This document shows positions 27,250 to 36,458 of a stretch of 64,000 bases of DNA, piece by piece (the first letter of the stretch is position 1; each line of letters opens with the position of its first letter). The notes below the pieces were generated by a model. That model searched no databases, was not told the origin of the DNA, and saw only the letters and a list, made by a program, of their open reading frames with translations. A program made the translations under genes and the position numbers. The DNA is taken from contig NZ_VRMG01000010.1 of NCBI RefSeq assembly GCF_008040105.1, positions 62,001-126,000 on the forward strand. Reading direction: 5' to 3'. The DNA comes from Lacisediminihabitans profunda (GTDB taxonomy: Bacteria; Actinomycetota; Actinomycetes; Actinomycetales; Microbacteriaceae).

Positions 27250-28882
27250 TGGCGGGTTCCGCCATCCGGATCACGTCGTCCGCCGCCGCGAGCACCGCCG
27301 GCCGGTGGCTCGCGACCAGCACGGTGATCCCGGCCGCCGCGAGGGTTCGGAGACCGACGAGAAGGTCCGCCTCCGTGTCGCCGTCGAGCGCGGCGGTCGG
27401 TTCGTCGAGCACGAGGATGGGGCAGCCGCGGTCGAGGCAGCGGTAGATGGCCCTGGCCACCGCCACCCGGTCCGCCTGCCCGCCGGAGAGTCCTCCGCCG
27501 TTCACCGCGACGGGCGAGTCCTGGTCGAGTTCGGAGGCCGCCGCGAGCGCGAGCGACCGCTCGACGAGGGCGCGGTCGACACTCGCCGCGCCGAGCGCCA
27601 CATTGGCGGCGATCGTGCCCTCGAGGAGGCCGGCGTTCTGCCCGGCCCAGGCCACGCGATCGAGCCTCTCGGCCGACCGGTCGCCGTCGATGTCGATCTC
27701 GCCGGCGAATGGCACGAATCCGAGCAGCGCGGCGATGATGCTGGACTTGCCCGATCCGCTCGGCCCGGCGAGCACGGTCATCCTCCCGGCGTCGATCTCC
27801 GCGTTGAAGGGGTGCACGGCCCGGTCACCCTCGTAGTCGACGGTCACGCGCGAGAAGCGGACGCCGGCGGGCGCGAGCGCGCCTGGCTGCCAGTTAGAGG
27901 CGGCCCTCGTCAACGGCGTGGGCACCGCGTCCGCCGCATCGAGGACGACGAAGACGTCCTCGGCGGCCGCGATGCCGTCTGCCGCGGCGTGGTAGTTGGC
28001 CCCGACCTGCCGGAGCGGGAGGAAGGCCTCGGGGGCGAGCAGGAGCACGAACAGGCCGACTCCGAGTCCGAGGTCGCCGTTCACAAGCCGCAGGCCCACC
28101 GAGACGGCGACGAGGGCGACCGAGAGGCTGGCGATCAGTTCGAGCGCGAACCCGCTGAGGAAGGAGATGCGCAGCACCTTCATCGTCTCGACCCGGTAGC
28201 CCTCGGTGATCGCCTCGATACGGGAACGCTGGCGCTCGGCGCGACCGAAGATCTTGAGGGTGGCCAGCCCGTTCACGAGGTCGAGGAATCGGCTGGACAG
28301 GTGGGTGAGGCTGCGCCACTGTGCCCGCTGCACGCTCTGAGTGGCCCAGCCGATCAGCACCATGAAGAGGGGGATCAGGGGAAGCGTGACGAGCACCGCT
28401 ATGCCGCTCGTCGCATCCTGGAGCATCATGACGGCGACGATGACCGGAGTGGCCACCGCGGTGAGTACCAGCTGCGGCAGGAAGAGCGAGAAGTATCCGT
28501 CGAGGGCCTCGAGGCCGTGCCCGGCCGTCGTGGCGATCTCGGCCCGGTTGCGCCCGGCGAGCCAGCCCGGCCCGAGTCTGGCGAGGCCGGCGACGAACCG
28601 ACGCCGCAACTGGCTCTTCACCAGGGCGGAGCCGCGCGCGGAGCCGAAATCGGCAAGCCAGACGAGTGCGGCCCGAAGCGCCCCCACCGCGGCCAGCGCG
28701 CCGATAACGCCCCACGCTGCCTCGAGCGGCACCCCGTGGATCGCATCGACAAGGACGCGCGATAACAGCCAGCAGAACGCGACGGTGCAGGCGGTGCGTG
28801 CAACGCCGAGAGCCCCGGAGAGCACCAGGAACAGGCGCGCGGCGGCCGCGTAGCGCAGCAGGCGGGGGTCGAACGGACGCAC
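27242..28882 (-). CDS. cydD: CydD subunit of the cysteine/glutathione ABC exporter
   Basis: 546 residues from the GTG at 28882, eight bases after the cydB stop; the longer frame to 29689 is only a shadow over cydB. Residues ~15-290 hold six helices. RRRFVAGLARLGPGWLAGRNRAE is the loop seen at the start of CydD proteins, and QLVLTAVATPVIVAVMML the fourth helix region. The ATPase part has Walker A GPSGSGKSS near 340, signature LSGGQADRVAVARAI and Walker B ILVLDEPTAAL. It partners with CydC to form the heterodimeric exporter. Both ATP sites look intact. Confidence 0.88.
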   Translation of the reverse strand: MRPFDPRLLRYAAAARLFLVLSGALGVARTACTVAFCWLLSRVLVDAIHGVPLEAAWGVIGALAAVGALRAALVWLADFGSARGSALVKSQLRRRFVAGLARLGPGWLAGRNRAEIATTAGHGLEALDGYFSLFLPQLVLTAVATPVIVAVMMLQDATSGIAVLVTLPLIPLFMVLIGWATQSVQRAQWRSLTHLSSRFLDLVNGLATLKIFGRAERQRSRIEAITEGYRVETMKVLRISFLSGFALELIASLSVALVAVSVGLRLVNGDLGLGVGLFVLLLAPEAFLPLRQVGANYHAAADGIAAAEDVFVVLDAADAVPTPLTRAASNWQPGALAPAGVRFSRVTVDYEGDRAVHPFNAEIDAGRMTVLAGPSGSGKSSIIAALLGFVPFAGEIDIDGDRSAERLDRVAWAGQNAGLLEGTIAANVALGAASVDRALVERSLALAAASELDQDSPVAVNGGGLSGGQADRVAVARAIYRCLDRGCPILVLDEPTAALDGDTEADLLVGLRTLAAAGITVLVASHRPAVLAAADDVIRMAEPANA

Positions 28883-28890
28883 CGCTTGGG

Positions 28891-29907
28891 TCAGCTCGCC
28901 GTCGTGCTCGTGGGCTGCGGAATGGATGCCCGGGTCACCCGCTTGCGGAACACCCAGTAGGTCCAGCCCTGGTACACCAGGACGAGCGGGAGGAAGATCA
29001 GGGTGGTCCAGCTCATCACGGTGAGAGTGTACGGCGTGCTCGACGCGTTCGCGATGGTGAGGCTGTTGGCCGGGTCGTTGCTCGCCGGCATCACGTTGGG
29101 GTAGAGCGCGGCGAAGAGGCTCAGCACCGCGACCGCGATGGTGACCGCCATGAGAGTGAAGGCGCCACGCTCCTTTGCTCGGAAGTTGGCGATGAACGAG
29201 CCGATGAGCAGCACGGCGGCCGCCCCGGCGAGAATCCAGGAGAGCGGCTTGCCGTGGGCCAGGTTGGTCCAGAGCAGGAACGACGCCGCGACGACGATCG
29301 TGGCGATGCCGGAGCGCACGGCGAGCCTCTGCGACCGCAGCCGGAGGTCGCCATCCGTCCTCAACGAGACGAAGACCACGCCGTGGGTGAAGAACAGCAG
29401 CAGGGTCGTCAGGCCCCCGAGCAGCGCGTATGGGTTGAGCAGGTCGAAGAGCGTGCCGGTGTAGTTGTGGTTCGAGTCGAGTGCCACCCCCTGCACGATG
29501 TTGGCGAACGCGACACCCCAGAGCAGCGCCGGCACGGCCGAGCCGACGACGATCATCCCGTCGAACCAGCTCTTCCAGCGGGACTCCGGGCGGTGGTGGC
29601 GGTACTCGAACGACACCCCGCGCGCGATGAGCGCCAGCAGGATGAGCAGCAGGGCGAGGTAGAACCCGCTGAAGAGCGTGGCGTACCACTCGGGGAAGGC
29701 CGCGAAGAGGGATGCGCCGGCCACGATCAGCCAGGTCTCGTTGAGATCCCAGATCGGGCCGATCGTGTTGATCATGACGCGACGGTCGATCTCGTCGCGG
29801 CCGAGGAAGGGCAGGGCCATTCCCACACCGAAGTCGAAGCCGTCAAGCACGAAGTACCCGATGAAGAGGAAGCCGACAATGCCGAACCAGAGTAGGGAGA
29901 GATCCAT
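28891..29907 (-). CDS. cydB: Cytochrome bd ubiquinol/menaquinol oxidase subunit II
   Basis: 338 residues with eight or nine membrane helices. The N-terminal IVGFLFIGYFVLDGFDFGVGM and the block GPIWDLNETWLIVAGASLFAAFP near 55 are diagnostic of CydB. It holds no heme of its own but is required for the stability of the complex in the cytoplasmic membrane. It begins nine bases after the cydA stop and is followed eight bases later by cydD. The length is typical of Gram-positive CydB. Confidence 0.95.
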   Translation of the reverse strand: MDLSLLWFGIVGFLFIGYFVLDGFDFGVGMALPFLGRDEIDRRVMINTIGPIWDLNETWLIVAGASLFAAFPEWYATLFSGFYLALLLILLALIARGVSFEYRHHRPESRWKSWFDGMIVVGSAVPALLWGVAFANIVQGVALDSNHNYTGTLFDLLNPYALLGGLTTLLLFFTHGVVFVSLRTDGDLRLRSQRLAVRSGIATIVVAASFLLWTNLAHGKPLSWILAGAAAVLLIGSFIANFRAKERGAFTLMAVTIAVAVLSLFAALYPNVMPASNDPANSLTIANASSTPYTLTVMSWTTLIFLPLVLVYQGWTYWVFRKRVTRASIPQPTSTTAS

Positions 29908-29916
29908 GGTGTGCTC

Positions 29917-31329
29917 CTAGTAGACGGTGACCGCGTCGGACGGCCGGCCGGAGGTGTCGTCGAGGGGGACCACGTCATCCGGGCCCTTCTGGGCAGCGCG
30001 CTTGATGAGCCGGAATTCGACGACGGCGAGGGCTCCGTAGATCAGGGTGAAGGCGACGATCGAGATCAGCACGTCGAGACCGGTGATGTTGGGGGAGACC
30101 CCGTCCTTGGTCTTGAGAAGACTGAAGACGATCCACGGTTGGCGGCCCATCTCGGTGAAGATCCAGCCCACGATCATCGCGGCGAGGGGGAGCGGGAACG
30201 CCCAGACCGCCACCCGCCAAACCCAGCGCTGCTTCGGCATCCGGCCCCCGCGAATCAGCCAGAGGCCCACGATCGAGATGATCACCGACAGGAGGCCGAG
30301 GCCGATCATCCAGCGGAACGCCCAGTAGGTGACCCAGATCACCGGGGCGTAGTTGCCCGGTCCGTAGAGGCTCGTGTACTCCGCTTGCAGGTCATTGATA
30401 CCCTCGACGGTTCCGTTGAGCGTGTGGGTCGACAGGAACGAAAGGAGGTACGGGATGCGGATCGAGAACAACTCGTTCACACCGTCCGGTGTGCCGAGGG
30501 TGAAGATCGAGAACGAGGCGTCGGCTCCGCTCGACGTCTTGTACAGCGCCTCGGCGGCGGCCATTTTCATCGGCTGGGTGGACACCATCGCGAGACCGAG
30601 CTGGTCGCCGGTGAGCACGGTGAGGATGCCGGCGCCGATCATCGTCCACATCCCGAACTTGATGGCGGGACGCATGGTGTCCAGGTGCTGGTTGCGGGCC
30701 AGGTGCCAGGCCGCGACGCAGATCACGAGGGCGGCGGACACCATGAACGAGGCCACGATCGTGTGCGGGAAGGCGGCTAGCGCGACCTTGTTGGAGAGCA
30801 CCGCCCAGATGTCGGTGAGCTCGGCCCGCCCGCGCACCTTGTTCAATTCGAAGCCCACCGGATGCTGCATGAAGGCGTTCGCGGCGATGATGAAGTAGGC
30901 GGAGAGGATCGTGCCGGCGGCGGTGAGCCAGATGGTGGCGAGGTGGAGGCCGCGCGGCAGCTTGTCCCAGCCGAAGATCCACAGGCCGATGAACGTCGCC
31001 TCGAGGAAGAACGCCAGCAGGCCCTCGAGGGCGAGCGGTGCCCCGAAGACGTCGCCGACGAAGCGAGAGTATGTCGACCAGTTCATGCCGAACTGGAATT
31101 CCTGCACGATGCCGGTGACCACGCCCATGGCGAAGTTGATCAGGAACAGTTTGCCGAAGAAGTGGGTGAGCTGCAGGTACTTCGCCTTCGACGTGCGCAC
31201 CCAGGCCGTCTGGAAGACCGCGGTCGTCGTGGCCATGCCGATCGTGATCGGCACGAACAGGAAGTGGTAGATCGTCGTCAACCCGAACTGCCATTGCGAT
31301 AGCACGAGGGGACTGAGCAGGTCGTTCAC
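29917..31329 (-). CDS. cydA: Cytochrome bd oxidase subunit I
   Basis: 470 residues, the short-Q-loop form usual in Gram-positives. The heme b595 ligand His is H22 (TIYHFLFVPITIG). EFQFGMNWSTYSRFVGDVFGAPLALEGLLAFFLEATF contains the conserved helix 3 Glu cluster (cut here: QFGMNWSTYSRFVG, then LEGLLAFFLEATF), and the MQHPVGFE block carries the b558 His ligand. CydAB reduces oxygen to water with menaquinol at very high affinity, which allows respiration at trace oxygen and under nitric oxide. It is the first gene of cydABDC. A near-perfect DevR-like box lies 134 bases upstream (31463-31476), which suggests hypoxic induction. Confidence 0.96.
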   Translation of the reverse strand: MNDLLSPLVLSQWQFGLTTIYHFLFVPITIGMATTTAVFQTAWVRTSKAKYLQLTHFFGKLFLINFAMGVVTGIVQEFQFGMNWSTYSRFVGDVFGAPLALEGLLAFFLEATFIGLWIFGWDKLPRGLHLATIWLTAAGTILSAYFIIAANAFMQHPVGFELNKVRGRAELTDIWAVLSNKVALAAFPHTIVASFMVSAALVICVAAWHLARNQHLDTMRPAIKFGMWTMIGAGILTVLTGDQLGLAMVSTQPMKMAAAEALYKTSSGADASFSIFTLGTPDGVNELFSIRIPYLLSFLSTHTLNGTVEGINDLQAEYTSLYGPGNYAPVIWVTYWAFRWMIGLGLLSVIISIVGLWLIRGGRMPKQRWVWRVAVWAFPLPLAAMIVGWIFTEMGRQPWIVFSLLKTKDGVSPNITGLDVLISIVAFTLIYGALAVVEFRLIKRAAQKGPDDVVPLDDTSGRPSDAVTVY

Positions 31330-31460
31330 GTGGCGCTCCCGTTCCGGCGAACGCTGGGTCCGCGACGAAGGATGTCGAATGCCGCCGCGTGGGCGTGTCC
31401 GCCCGGGCGGTCACGCCGTCTTCGGGGCAGGGCCACAGTATTTTCCCGCCGCGCACCGCC

Positions 31461-31480
31461 GAGGGACTTTGGTCCCGCAA
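31461..31480 (-). promoter_or_regulatory. Best DevR/DosR-like box of the window, upstream of cydA
   Basis: GAGGGACTTTGGTCCCGCAA contains GGGACTTTGGTCCC, one step from the mycobacterial consensus GGGACTWWAGTCCC, with both half-sites complete. It lies between the end of the flavodoxin gene (31493) and the cydA start (31329), so it can only serve cydABDC in that direction. Confidence 0.7.
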
Positions 31481-31492
31481 GTTGCGGGGCAC

Positions 31493-32035
31493 TCACGGCG
31501 TGGCCGCGAGGGCGGCCGTCGCCAGCCGCCCGATCCGTTCCCCCCATGCGCGGGCGCGCTCGAGTTCGCCGGCCTTGATGGCCTCGGCGTCGTCGACGAG
31601 AAAGCTCGAACGCCGCGATACCTGCCGCAGACCGCGGCGGGCGAGTGTCTTTCCGATCGACACCGACGCGGCTCCCGTGAGGATGCGGGCCATGTCCCGG
31701 CGGGTGTCGAATGCCGCGAAGAGCCCGGATCCGGTCGGCACGGTCTCGAGCCACTCGCGCACCCCGACACCGACGGCACCCGACTCCAGCGCGAGGTGGC
31801 GCTGCGGGTCGTTCGACATGGCAGCCGCGGTGGCTCGGGTCGCGGGCATGCTCATCCCGTGCACGTGGGTCGGTGCCCCGACCACGATGAGGTCGGCGAG
31901 CCCGATTCCCAGCGGGTCGGCGTCGTGAACCCTCACGAGCACCACCGTCGACGACTCGGCGAGACCGACGGCAATCTGCTCCGCGATCCTTCTCGTGCTA
32001 CCGAACATCGACTCGTAGATCACGAGCGCCTTCAT
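31493..32035 (-). CDS. Flavodoxin-domain protein
   Basis: 180 residues from the ATG at 32035, with GGGAGGAAG seven bases upstream. The start MKALVIYESMFGSTRRIAE is the FMN-phosphate-binding loop of flavodoxins (S/T-x-x-G-x-T pattern as SMFGSTR). LADLIVVGAPTHVHGM near 50-65 is the second flavin loop. The C-terminal ~60 residues are longer than in a minimal flavodoxin. It is a cytosolic electron carrier or FMN-dependent redox protein. The start lies inside the end of the upstream stress-protein gene (38-base overlap), so both are one transcript behind the DevR-like box at 32989. Confidence 0.85.
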   Translation of the reverse strand: MKALVIYESMFGSTRRIAEQIAVGLAESSTVVLVRVHDADPLGIGLADLIVVGAPTHVHGMSMPATRATAAAMSNDPQRHLALESGAVGVGVREWLETVPTGSGLFAAFDTRRDMARILTGAASVSIGKTLARRGLRQVSRRSSFLVDDAEAIKAGELERARAWGERIGRLATAALAATP

Positions 32036-32918
32036 CCCGGGCTTCCTCCCGTTCGAGGTGGTCGGCGTCCTGGTCCCCGTGCACGACGAGCGTCGGTCCG
32101 GCGAGATTGAGAAGCACATCGTGGCTCACCGGGCCGAGGGCCCGCTGGGCCAGCCCGTGGCGACGGGAACTGCCGATGACCAGCAGGCGGGCTGAGGTGG
32201 AGGCCTCGATAAGGGCTTCCGCCGGCGTCCGGCGCATCGTGCGCGACTTCACCGAGACGGTGACGCAGTGCTCCTTGGCCAGCGACACGGCGTCGGCCAT
32301 CATCTGCTCGACGGCCGCATGCACGAGCTTCTCGTGCTGGAGCGTCCTGTCGTCCGGGTCCAGCCGCAACTGGGGGAGCCGCCACGAGCGGACGAGGGTG
32401 AGGTCCTGGCCGGTACGCTCGGCCTCCGCCGCGGCGAATCGCACGGCGGCCCAGCCCGCGGTGGAATCGTCGACTCCCGCCACGATTCCCCGGCGGTTTC
32501 GCACCGAGGACTCGGGGATGATCGCAACCGGCGCCTGGGCGCTCGCCGCGAGTTGGAGGCTTCGGGAGCCGAAGGCCCTTCCGTGCAGGAACCCGGTCTT
32601 GTGGGTGCCCACGACCACCAGTTCGGAGCGCGCGGAGGCGCTCGCGAGTTCAACCATCGGGTCGCCGCGGAGCACCTCGCTCGTCACCGGAACAGTCGGT
32701 TCCAGAGACCGCGCGAATTCCGACTCCGCCTCCACGAGTTCTCGGGCCGAGCGGTGGATCTCCTCGAGGGCGAGGGTGCCGATCATGCCCCATTCGTCAT
32801 CGACCACGTGCACGAGCAGCACGCCCGCACCGGTAGCCGCGGCGCGCCGCATCGTCCAGGTGAGCGCGGAGCGGCTGGGTGACGACCCATCGATCCCCGC
32901 CAGGATGGTGCGTTCCAT
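31998..32918 (-). CDS. Universal stress protein, tandem UspA domains
   Basis: 306 residues with two Usp folds (about 1-138 and 144-285). Each has the ATP-binding glycine pattern: GTHKTGFLHGRAFGS near residue 105 and GSSRRHGLAQRALGPVS near 250. The start TILAGIDGSSPS and IVAGVDDSTAGWAAV give the first strands and conserved Asp of each half. Tandem Usp proteins are the most common members of the mycobacterial DosR regulon, where some bind ATP and help enforce slow growth. A DevR-like box is 71 bases upstream. The gene is divergent from the devS-like kinase and overlaps the flavodoxin gene. Confidence 0.92.
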   Translation of the reverse strand: MERTILAGIDGSSPSRSALTWTMRRAAATGAGVLLVHVVDDEWGMIGTLALEEIHRSARELVEAESEFARSLEPTVPVTSEVLRGDPMVELASASARSELVVVGTHKTGFLHGRAFGSRSLQLAASAQAPVAIIPESSVRNRRGIVAGVDDSTAGWAAVRFAAAEAERTGQDLTLVRSWRLPQLRLDPDDRTLQHEKLVHAAVEQMMADAVSLAKEHCVTVSVKSRTMRRTPAEALIEASTSARLLVIGSSRRHGLAQRALGPVSHDVLLNLAGPTLVVHGDQDADHLEREEARDEGARDLRVDVR

Positions 32919-32988
32919 GGTGCGGGCCTCCCTGCCGTGTGCCGCTTGTCGGCTCGTCCATCGTGCCGAACCCGCCCCGTTCGCGACA

Positions 32989-33002
32989 GGGGCTTTGGTC
33001 CC
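32989..33002 (-). promoter_or_regulatory. DevR/DosR-like box between usp and devS-like genes
   Basis: GGGGCTTTGGTCCC keeps the complete right half-site and differs by one base in the left. It is 71 bases before the usp ATG (32918) and 117 bases before the devS-like GTG (33119), so it could serve both directions and give the two-component system feedback. Confidence 0.6.
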
Positions 33003-33118
33003 ACCGGGCGACAGAACCGCTCATTTACGCGCGGGAGGAGGCAAACCGGGGATAAACTCACGGTTACGAGGACCCGGCCCGGCGGATGTCCCCGTCGCCA
33101 GTGAGTTGAGGTGTAGCA

Positions 33119-34825
33119 GTGACGAGCGAAGATGACTCCATGACCTTCCCCGACGAACCGCGCGGCGAGCTGGACCGGGCACTGAGCGAACTCGTCGACC
33201 GCGCCCAGGAGGTGCTCACCACCCAAGGCAGGCTCCGTGCACTCCTCCGGGCCAACCAGGCGGTGGTCGAGCAGCTCGAACTTCCGGTGGTGCTGCGCAG
33301 GATAGTCGAGTCCGCGGTGGGTCTCGTGGGTGCCCAGTACGGCGCGCTCGGTGTGATCGCGCCGCTCGGCGGACTCGAGCAGTTCATCAACGTCGGGATG
33401 CCGCCGGAGCTGGCGAAGACGATCGGGCACCTTCCAGAGGGACACGGGCTGCTCGGGGCGCTCATCGACGATCCGCGACCGATCCGGCTGCGGCATATCA
33501 CCGATGACTCCCGCTCGGCCGGCTTCCCCGCTTCGCACCCCAGCATGGACAGCTTCCTGGGCGTCCCCGTGCGCGTTCGCGACGAGGTGTACGGCAACCT
33601 CTACCTCACCAACCAGGCGTCGGGTAAGTTCAGCAAGGAAGACGAAGAACTCGTCACTGCGCTGGCCGCCACCGCCGGGTTCGCCATCGACAACGCCCGC
33701 CTTTTCGCCGAGACCCGGCGACGCCAGGCTTGGGCGGCCGCGTCCGCCGAGGTGACGGCCGCGCTCCTCTCCTCCGAACGGAGCGACTCGATCTCCATCC
33801 TCGTGGGCCGGGTGCTCGCGCTGGCCGAGGCGGATCTCGTCTGCGTCGTACTGCCCACCGACGACCCGGCGAAGCTCGCGGTTGGCACGGCCCGCGGGGT
33901 CGACGAGGAGTCCCTGGAGGGGACGATCGTGGAAGCCGAGGGCTCGATCGCGGGCAGCGTGCTCGAGGGACTGCAGCCCCGCCTCGTCAATGACGGCGAT
34001 CGAGACGAGATCGCGCTGCCCAGCGGTGCGAGTCTCGGCCCGGTGATGGCGCTCCCGCTCGTGGTCGGCAGCCGGGCCGAGGGTGCCCTCATCGTCGCCC
34101 GACTCCATGGCTCGACGAGCTTCTCGCCTGCCGACCTCGAAATGGCCGCCGATTTCGCGGGCCAGGCGAGCGTGGCCATGGAGCTCGCCAAGGCCAGGGC
34201 GACCCGCCAGCGGATGCTGCTCCTCGAGGATCGCGGACGCATCGCCCGCGACCTGCACGATCATGTCATCCAGCAGCTCTTTGCCACCGGACTGGAACTG
34301 CAGAGCCTCGCGGGGGCCATCGCGCCGTCGCCCGAGGCGGACAGGGTGCTCCAAAGCGTCTCCAGTCTCGATGCGGCCATCGCGCAGATCAGGACCGTGA
34401 TCTTCGCGCTTTCCTCGCAGTCGGCCGACCGCAGGGACACGGTGCGGCACTGGATTATCGATCTCGCCAATGAGCTCGCCCCAGGCCTAGCTCGCACCCC
34501 CACCGTGCAGTTCTCGGGCCCCGTGGACCTCGTGGTGACCGACGACCTCGCCGACGATGTGCTCGCCGTGACCCGGGAGGCGCTCACGAACGCCGCCAAG
34601 TATGCCGGGGCCCAGAACACCACAGTGTCGCTCGCAGCCACCGACGGCTGGGTGGCGTTGGAGATCACCGACGACGGCGTCGGGGGAGTGTCGGCGAGTC
34701 CACGCCGCAGTGGCCTCGCTAATCTCGAGGAGCGGGCGGTGCGCCGTCGCGGCACCTTCGACCTGGACTCCGACGACAGCGGCACCCGTGTGCGCTGGAG
34801 TGTCCCCTTCGATCTGGCAGACTGA
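33119..34825 (+). CDS. devS: DevS/DosS-like GAF sensor histidine kinase
   Basis: 568 residues (M. tuberculosis DevS: 578), from a GTG with GAGG eight bases upstream. Two GAF domains (about 56-200 and 220-360) precede a HisKA_3 dimerisation domain with RIARDLHDHVIQQL (phospho-acceptor H380) and an HATPase with ALTNAAKYAGA and DDGVGG. In GAF-1, GFPASHPSMDSFLGVPVRVRD aligns with the segment of DevS that holds the heme ligand His149; the equivalent is H140. The kinase would sense O2/NO/CO or redox state through heme and phosphorylate the regulator encoded 24 bases downstream. Heme binding is inferred from that His and its context. Confidence 0.9.
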   Translation: MTSEDDSMTFPDEPRGELDRALSELVDRAQEVLTTQGRLRALLRANQAVVEQLELPVVLRRIVESAVGLVGAQYGALGVIAPLGGLEQFINVGMPPELAKTIGHLPEGHGLLGALIDDPRPIRLRHITDDSRSAGFPASHPSMDSFLGVPVRVRDEVYGNLYLTNQASGKFSKEDEELVTALAATAGFAIDNARLFAETRRRQAWAAASAEVTAALLSSERSDSISILVGRVLALAEADLVCVVLPTDDPAKLAVGTARGVDEESLEGTIVEAEGSIAGSVLEGLQPRLVNDGDRDEIALPSGASLGPVMALPLVVGSRAEGALIVARLHGSTSFSPADLEMAADFAGQASVAMELAKARATRQRMLLLEDRGRIARDLHDHVIQQLFATGLELQSLAGAIAPSPEADRVLQSVSSLDAAIAQIRTVIFALSSQSADRRDTVRHWIIDLANELAPGLARTPTVQFSGPVDLVVTDDLADDVLAVTREALTNAAKYAGAQNTTVSLAATDGWVALEITDDGVGGVSASPRRSGLANLEERAVRRRGTFDLDSDDSGTRVRWSVPFDLAD

Positions 34826-34849
34826 ACGACCGATGGACGGAGCAACCCG

Positions 34850-35488
34850 ATGATCCGAGTTTTCCTGGTTGACGATCACGAGATCGTGCGCCGAGGTATT
34901 GCCGACCTGCTCAATGCCGAGCCAGACATCGAGGTTGTGGGCGAGGCAGGTACCGCCGCCCAGGCCCGAGCGAGGATCGCGGCGACGCTACCCGATGTGG
35001 CGCTGCTCGATGTGCGCCTGCCGGACGGGAACGGCATCGACGTGTGCCGCGACGTGCGATCGAAGAGCCCGGAGGTTCGGTGCCTCATGGTCACCGCCTA
35101 CGACGACGACGAGGCCCTCTCCGCCGCGGTCGTGGCCGGTGCAGCCGGGTATGTGCTCAAGGACGTGCGAGGAAGCGGACTCGTCGAGTCCATCCGCAAG
35201 GTGGCGGCCGGCCGCATGCTCATCGATCCGGCGCTCTCGAGGCGGGTCGTCCAGCGGATGGAACACACCAGGGACAGTGATCCTCGACTGGGGTCGCTCA
35301 GCGCCCGGGAGCGCCAGATCCTCTCCCTCATCGCCGACGGCCTCACCAACCGGCAGATCGGCGTCGAGCTCTCCCTCGCCGAGAAGACCGTGAAGAATTA
35401 CGTGTCGAGCCTGCTGAGCAAGCTCGGCCTGCAGCGCAGGACCCAGGCGGCCGTGCTGCACCTGGGCACGCTGCACACCGACCAGTAG
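34850..35488 (+). CDS. devR: DevR/DosR-like NarL/FixJ response regulator
   Basis: 212 residues. The receiver domain has phospho-acceptor D54 (LLDVRLPDGNG) and K104 (YVLKD), the same numbers as in M. tuberculosis DevR. The LuxR-type helix-turn-helix ends with LAEKTVKNYVSSLLSKLG followed by LQRRTQAA. K179, K182 and N183, the base-contacting residues of DevR, are all present at identical positions. It lies 24 bases after the devS-like gene. Seven sites resembling the DevR palindrome occur between 10.4 and 35.6 kb, so this protein probably controls the surrounding genes in response to low oxygen or related signals. Confidence 0.93.
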   Translation: MIRVFLVDDHEIVRRGIADLLNAEPDIEVVGEAGTAAQARARIAATLPDVALLDVRLPDGNGIDVCRDVRSKSPEVRCLMVTAYDDDEALSAAVVAGAAGYVLKDVRGSGLVESIRKVAAGRMLIDPALSRRVVQRMEHTRDSDPRLGSLSARERQILSLIADGLTNRQIGVELSLAEKTVKNYVSSLLSKLGLQRRTQAAVLHLGTLHTDQ

Positions 35489-35508
35489 CCGTCACCCCGG
35501 CAGCGGGG

Positions 35509-35522
35509 GACTTTGTGCTCTA
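35509..35522 (+). promoter_or_regulatory. DevR/DosR-like box before the second usp gene
   Basis: GGGACTTTGTGCTC has a perfect left half-site and a weak right one. It lies 20 bases past the devR stop and 33 bases before the usp ATG, at the spacing of a box overlapping the -35 region. Confidence 0.5.
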
Positions 35523-35555
35523 ACGTCTCGAAGGGGACGCCGTGAGCATGGGGTC

Positions 35556-36458
35556 ATGGATGCAACGAATCGCGCGGAACAGACCATCGTCGGCTGGGAT
35601 CGTTCGCCTGCCGCCCACGCTGCCCTTGCCTGGGCGATCGACCGGGAACGACCGCGCAACGGCACTGTCACGTTGCTCTGGGTCTTCGGCGACATCGCCA
35701 CCAGCCGGCACGACCTGGAGACCGCTCGAACTCTCGCCGCGAAGGATGCCCGACAGGCGATGGAGTCGGCGCCCGAGGTGACCGTCCTCAGTGAGGTCGT
35801 GCTGGGGGAGCCGTACGACAGACTCCTCTCCCGATCGGAGCCCGGTTCGCTCATCGCCGTCGGCGTGCACGATCGAACCTCGAGGCGAGTGCTGCGCGGT
35901 GCGTCCATCGGACTCCGACTCGCGGCATCCGCCCCCGGTCCGGTGGCCATCATCCCGGCGCCGCACGGCGAACGGGAGGGCGTCGTCGTGGGGGTCGACG
36001 GTTCAGAGGCATCCCTCAACGCCGCGAGGTTCGCGGCACGCGAGGCGGAGCGACGCGGAGAGGTACTCACCGTGATCCACGGCTGGCTCGAACCGAGTAT
36101 CTGGCTCGACGCGTTTCCCCTGGAGCCGGAGTTCCTGCTTCAGTTGCAGGAGGCCCACGACCTGATCCTCAACCAGTGCCTCGCCATCATCAGCCAGGAA
36201 TTTCCGGACCTCCGCGTCTCCGGACGCACCGCCCGCGGCCACATCCCGCGCTCCATCCTCGAGGCCTCGCCGTCCGCGGCGCTCGTCGTCGTCGGGAGCC
36301 AGAGCCGCCGGCTCGTCGGTCGCACTCTGCTCGGCTCGGTCAGTCACGAAGTGATGCTCAATCTCGAGGTGCCGGCGGTCGTGGTGCACAGCCCGGCGCC
36401 GGACGGCGTGGCCCCGACCAGCGCGACGAGCCGCACGGCGGCGGCAGCCACGACGTGA
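35556..36458 (+). CDS. Universal stress protein, tandem UspA domains
   Basis: 300 residues with two Usp folds. The second half is the better conserved, with VVVGVDGSEASLNAARFAA as its first strand-helix and the ATP loop GSQSRRLVGRTLLGSVSHE near residue 250. The first half is shorter and its glycine loop (GVHDRTSRRVLRGASIG) is less canonical, so nucleotide binding there is uncertain. A DevR-like box lies just upstream. The stop overlaps the GTG of the metal ATPase gene (GTGA), tying the two into one transcript. Confidence 0.9.
   Translation: MDATNRAEQTIVGWDRSPAAHAALAWAIDRERPRNGTVTLLWVFGDIATSRHDLETARTLAAKDARQAMESAPEVTVLSEVVLGEPYDRLLSRSEPGSLIAVGVHDRTSRRVLRGASIGLRLAASAPGPVAIIPAPHGEREGVVVGVDGSEASLNAARFAAREAERRGEVLTVIHGWLEPSIWLDAFPLEPEFLLQLQEAHDLILNQCLAIISQEFPDLRVSGRTARGHIPRSILEASPSAALVVVGSQSRRLVGRTLLGSVSHEVMLNLEVPAVVVHSPAPDGVAPTSATSRTAAAATT

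Noticed and set aside
27242-29689. 815-residue frame as one large CydD fusion
   Set aside because: The first ~270 residues are the shifted frame of cydB; CydD homology begins at the GTG at 28882.
31417-31440. Second DevR box upstream of cydA
   Set aside because: GTCTTCGGGGCAGGGCC preserves too little of either half-site to count.
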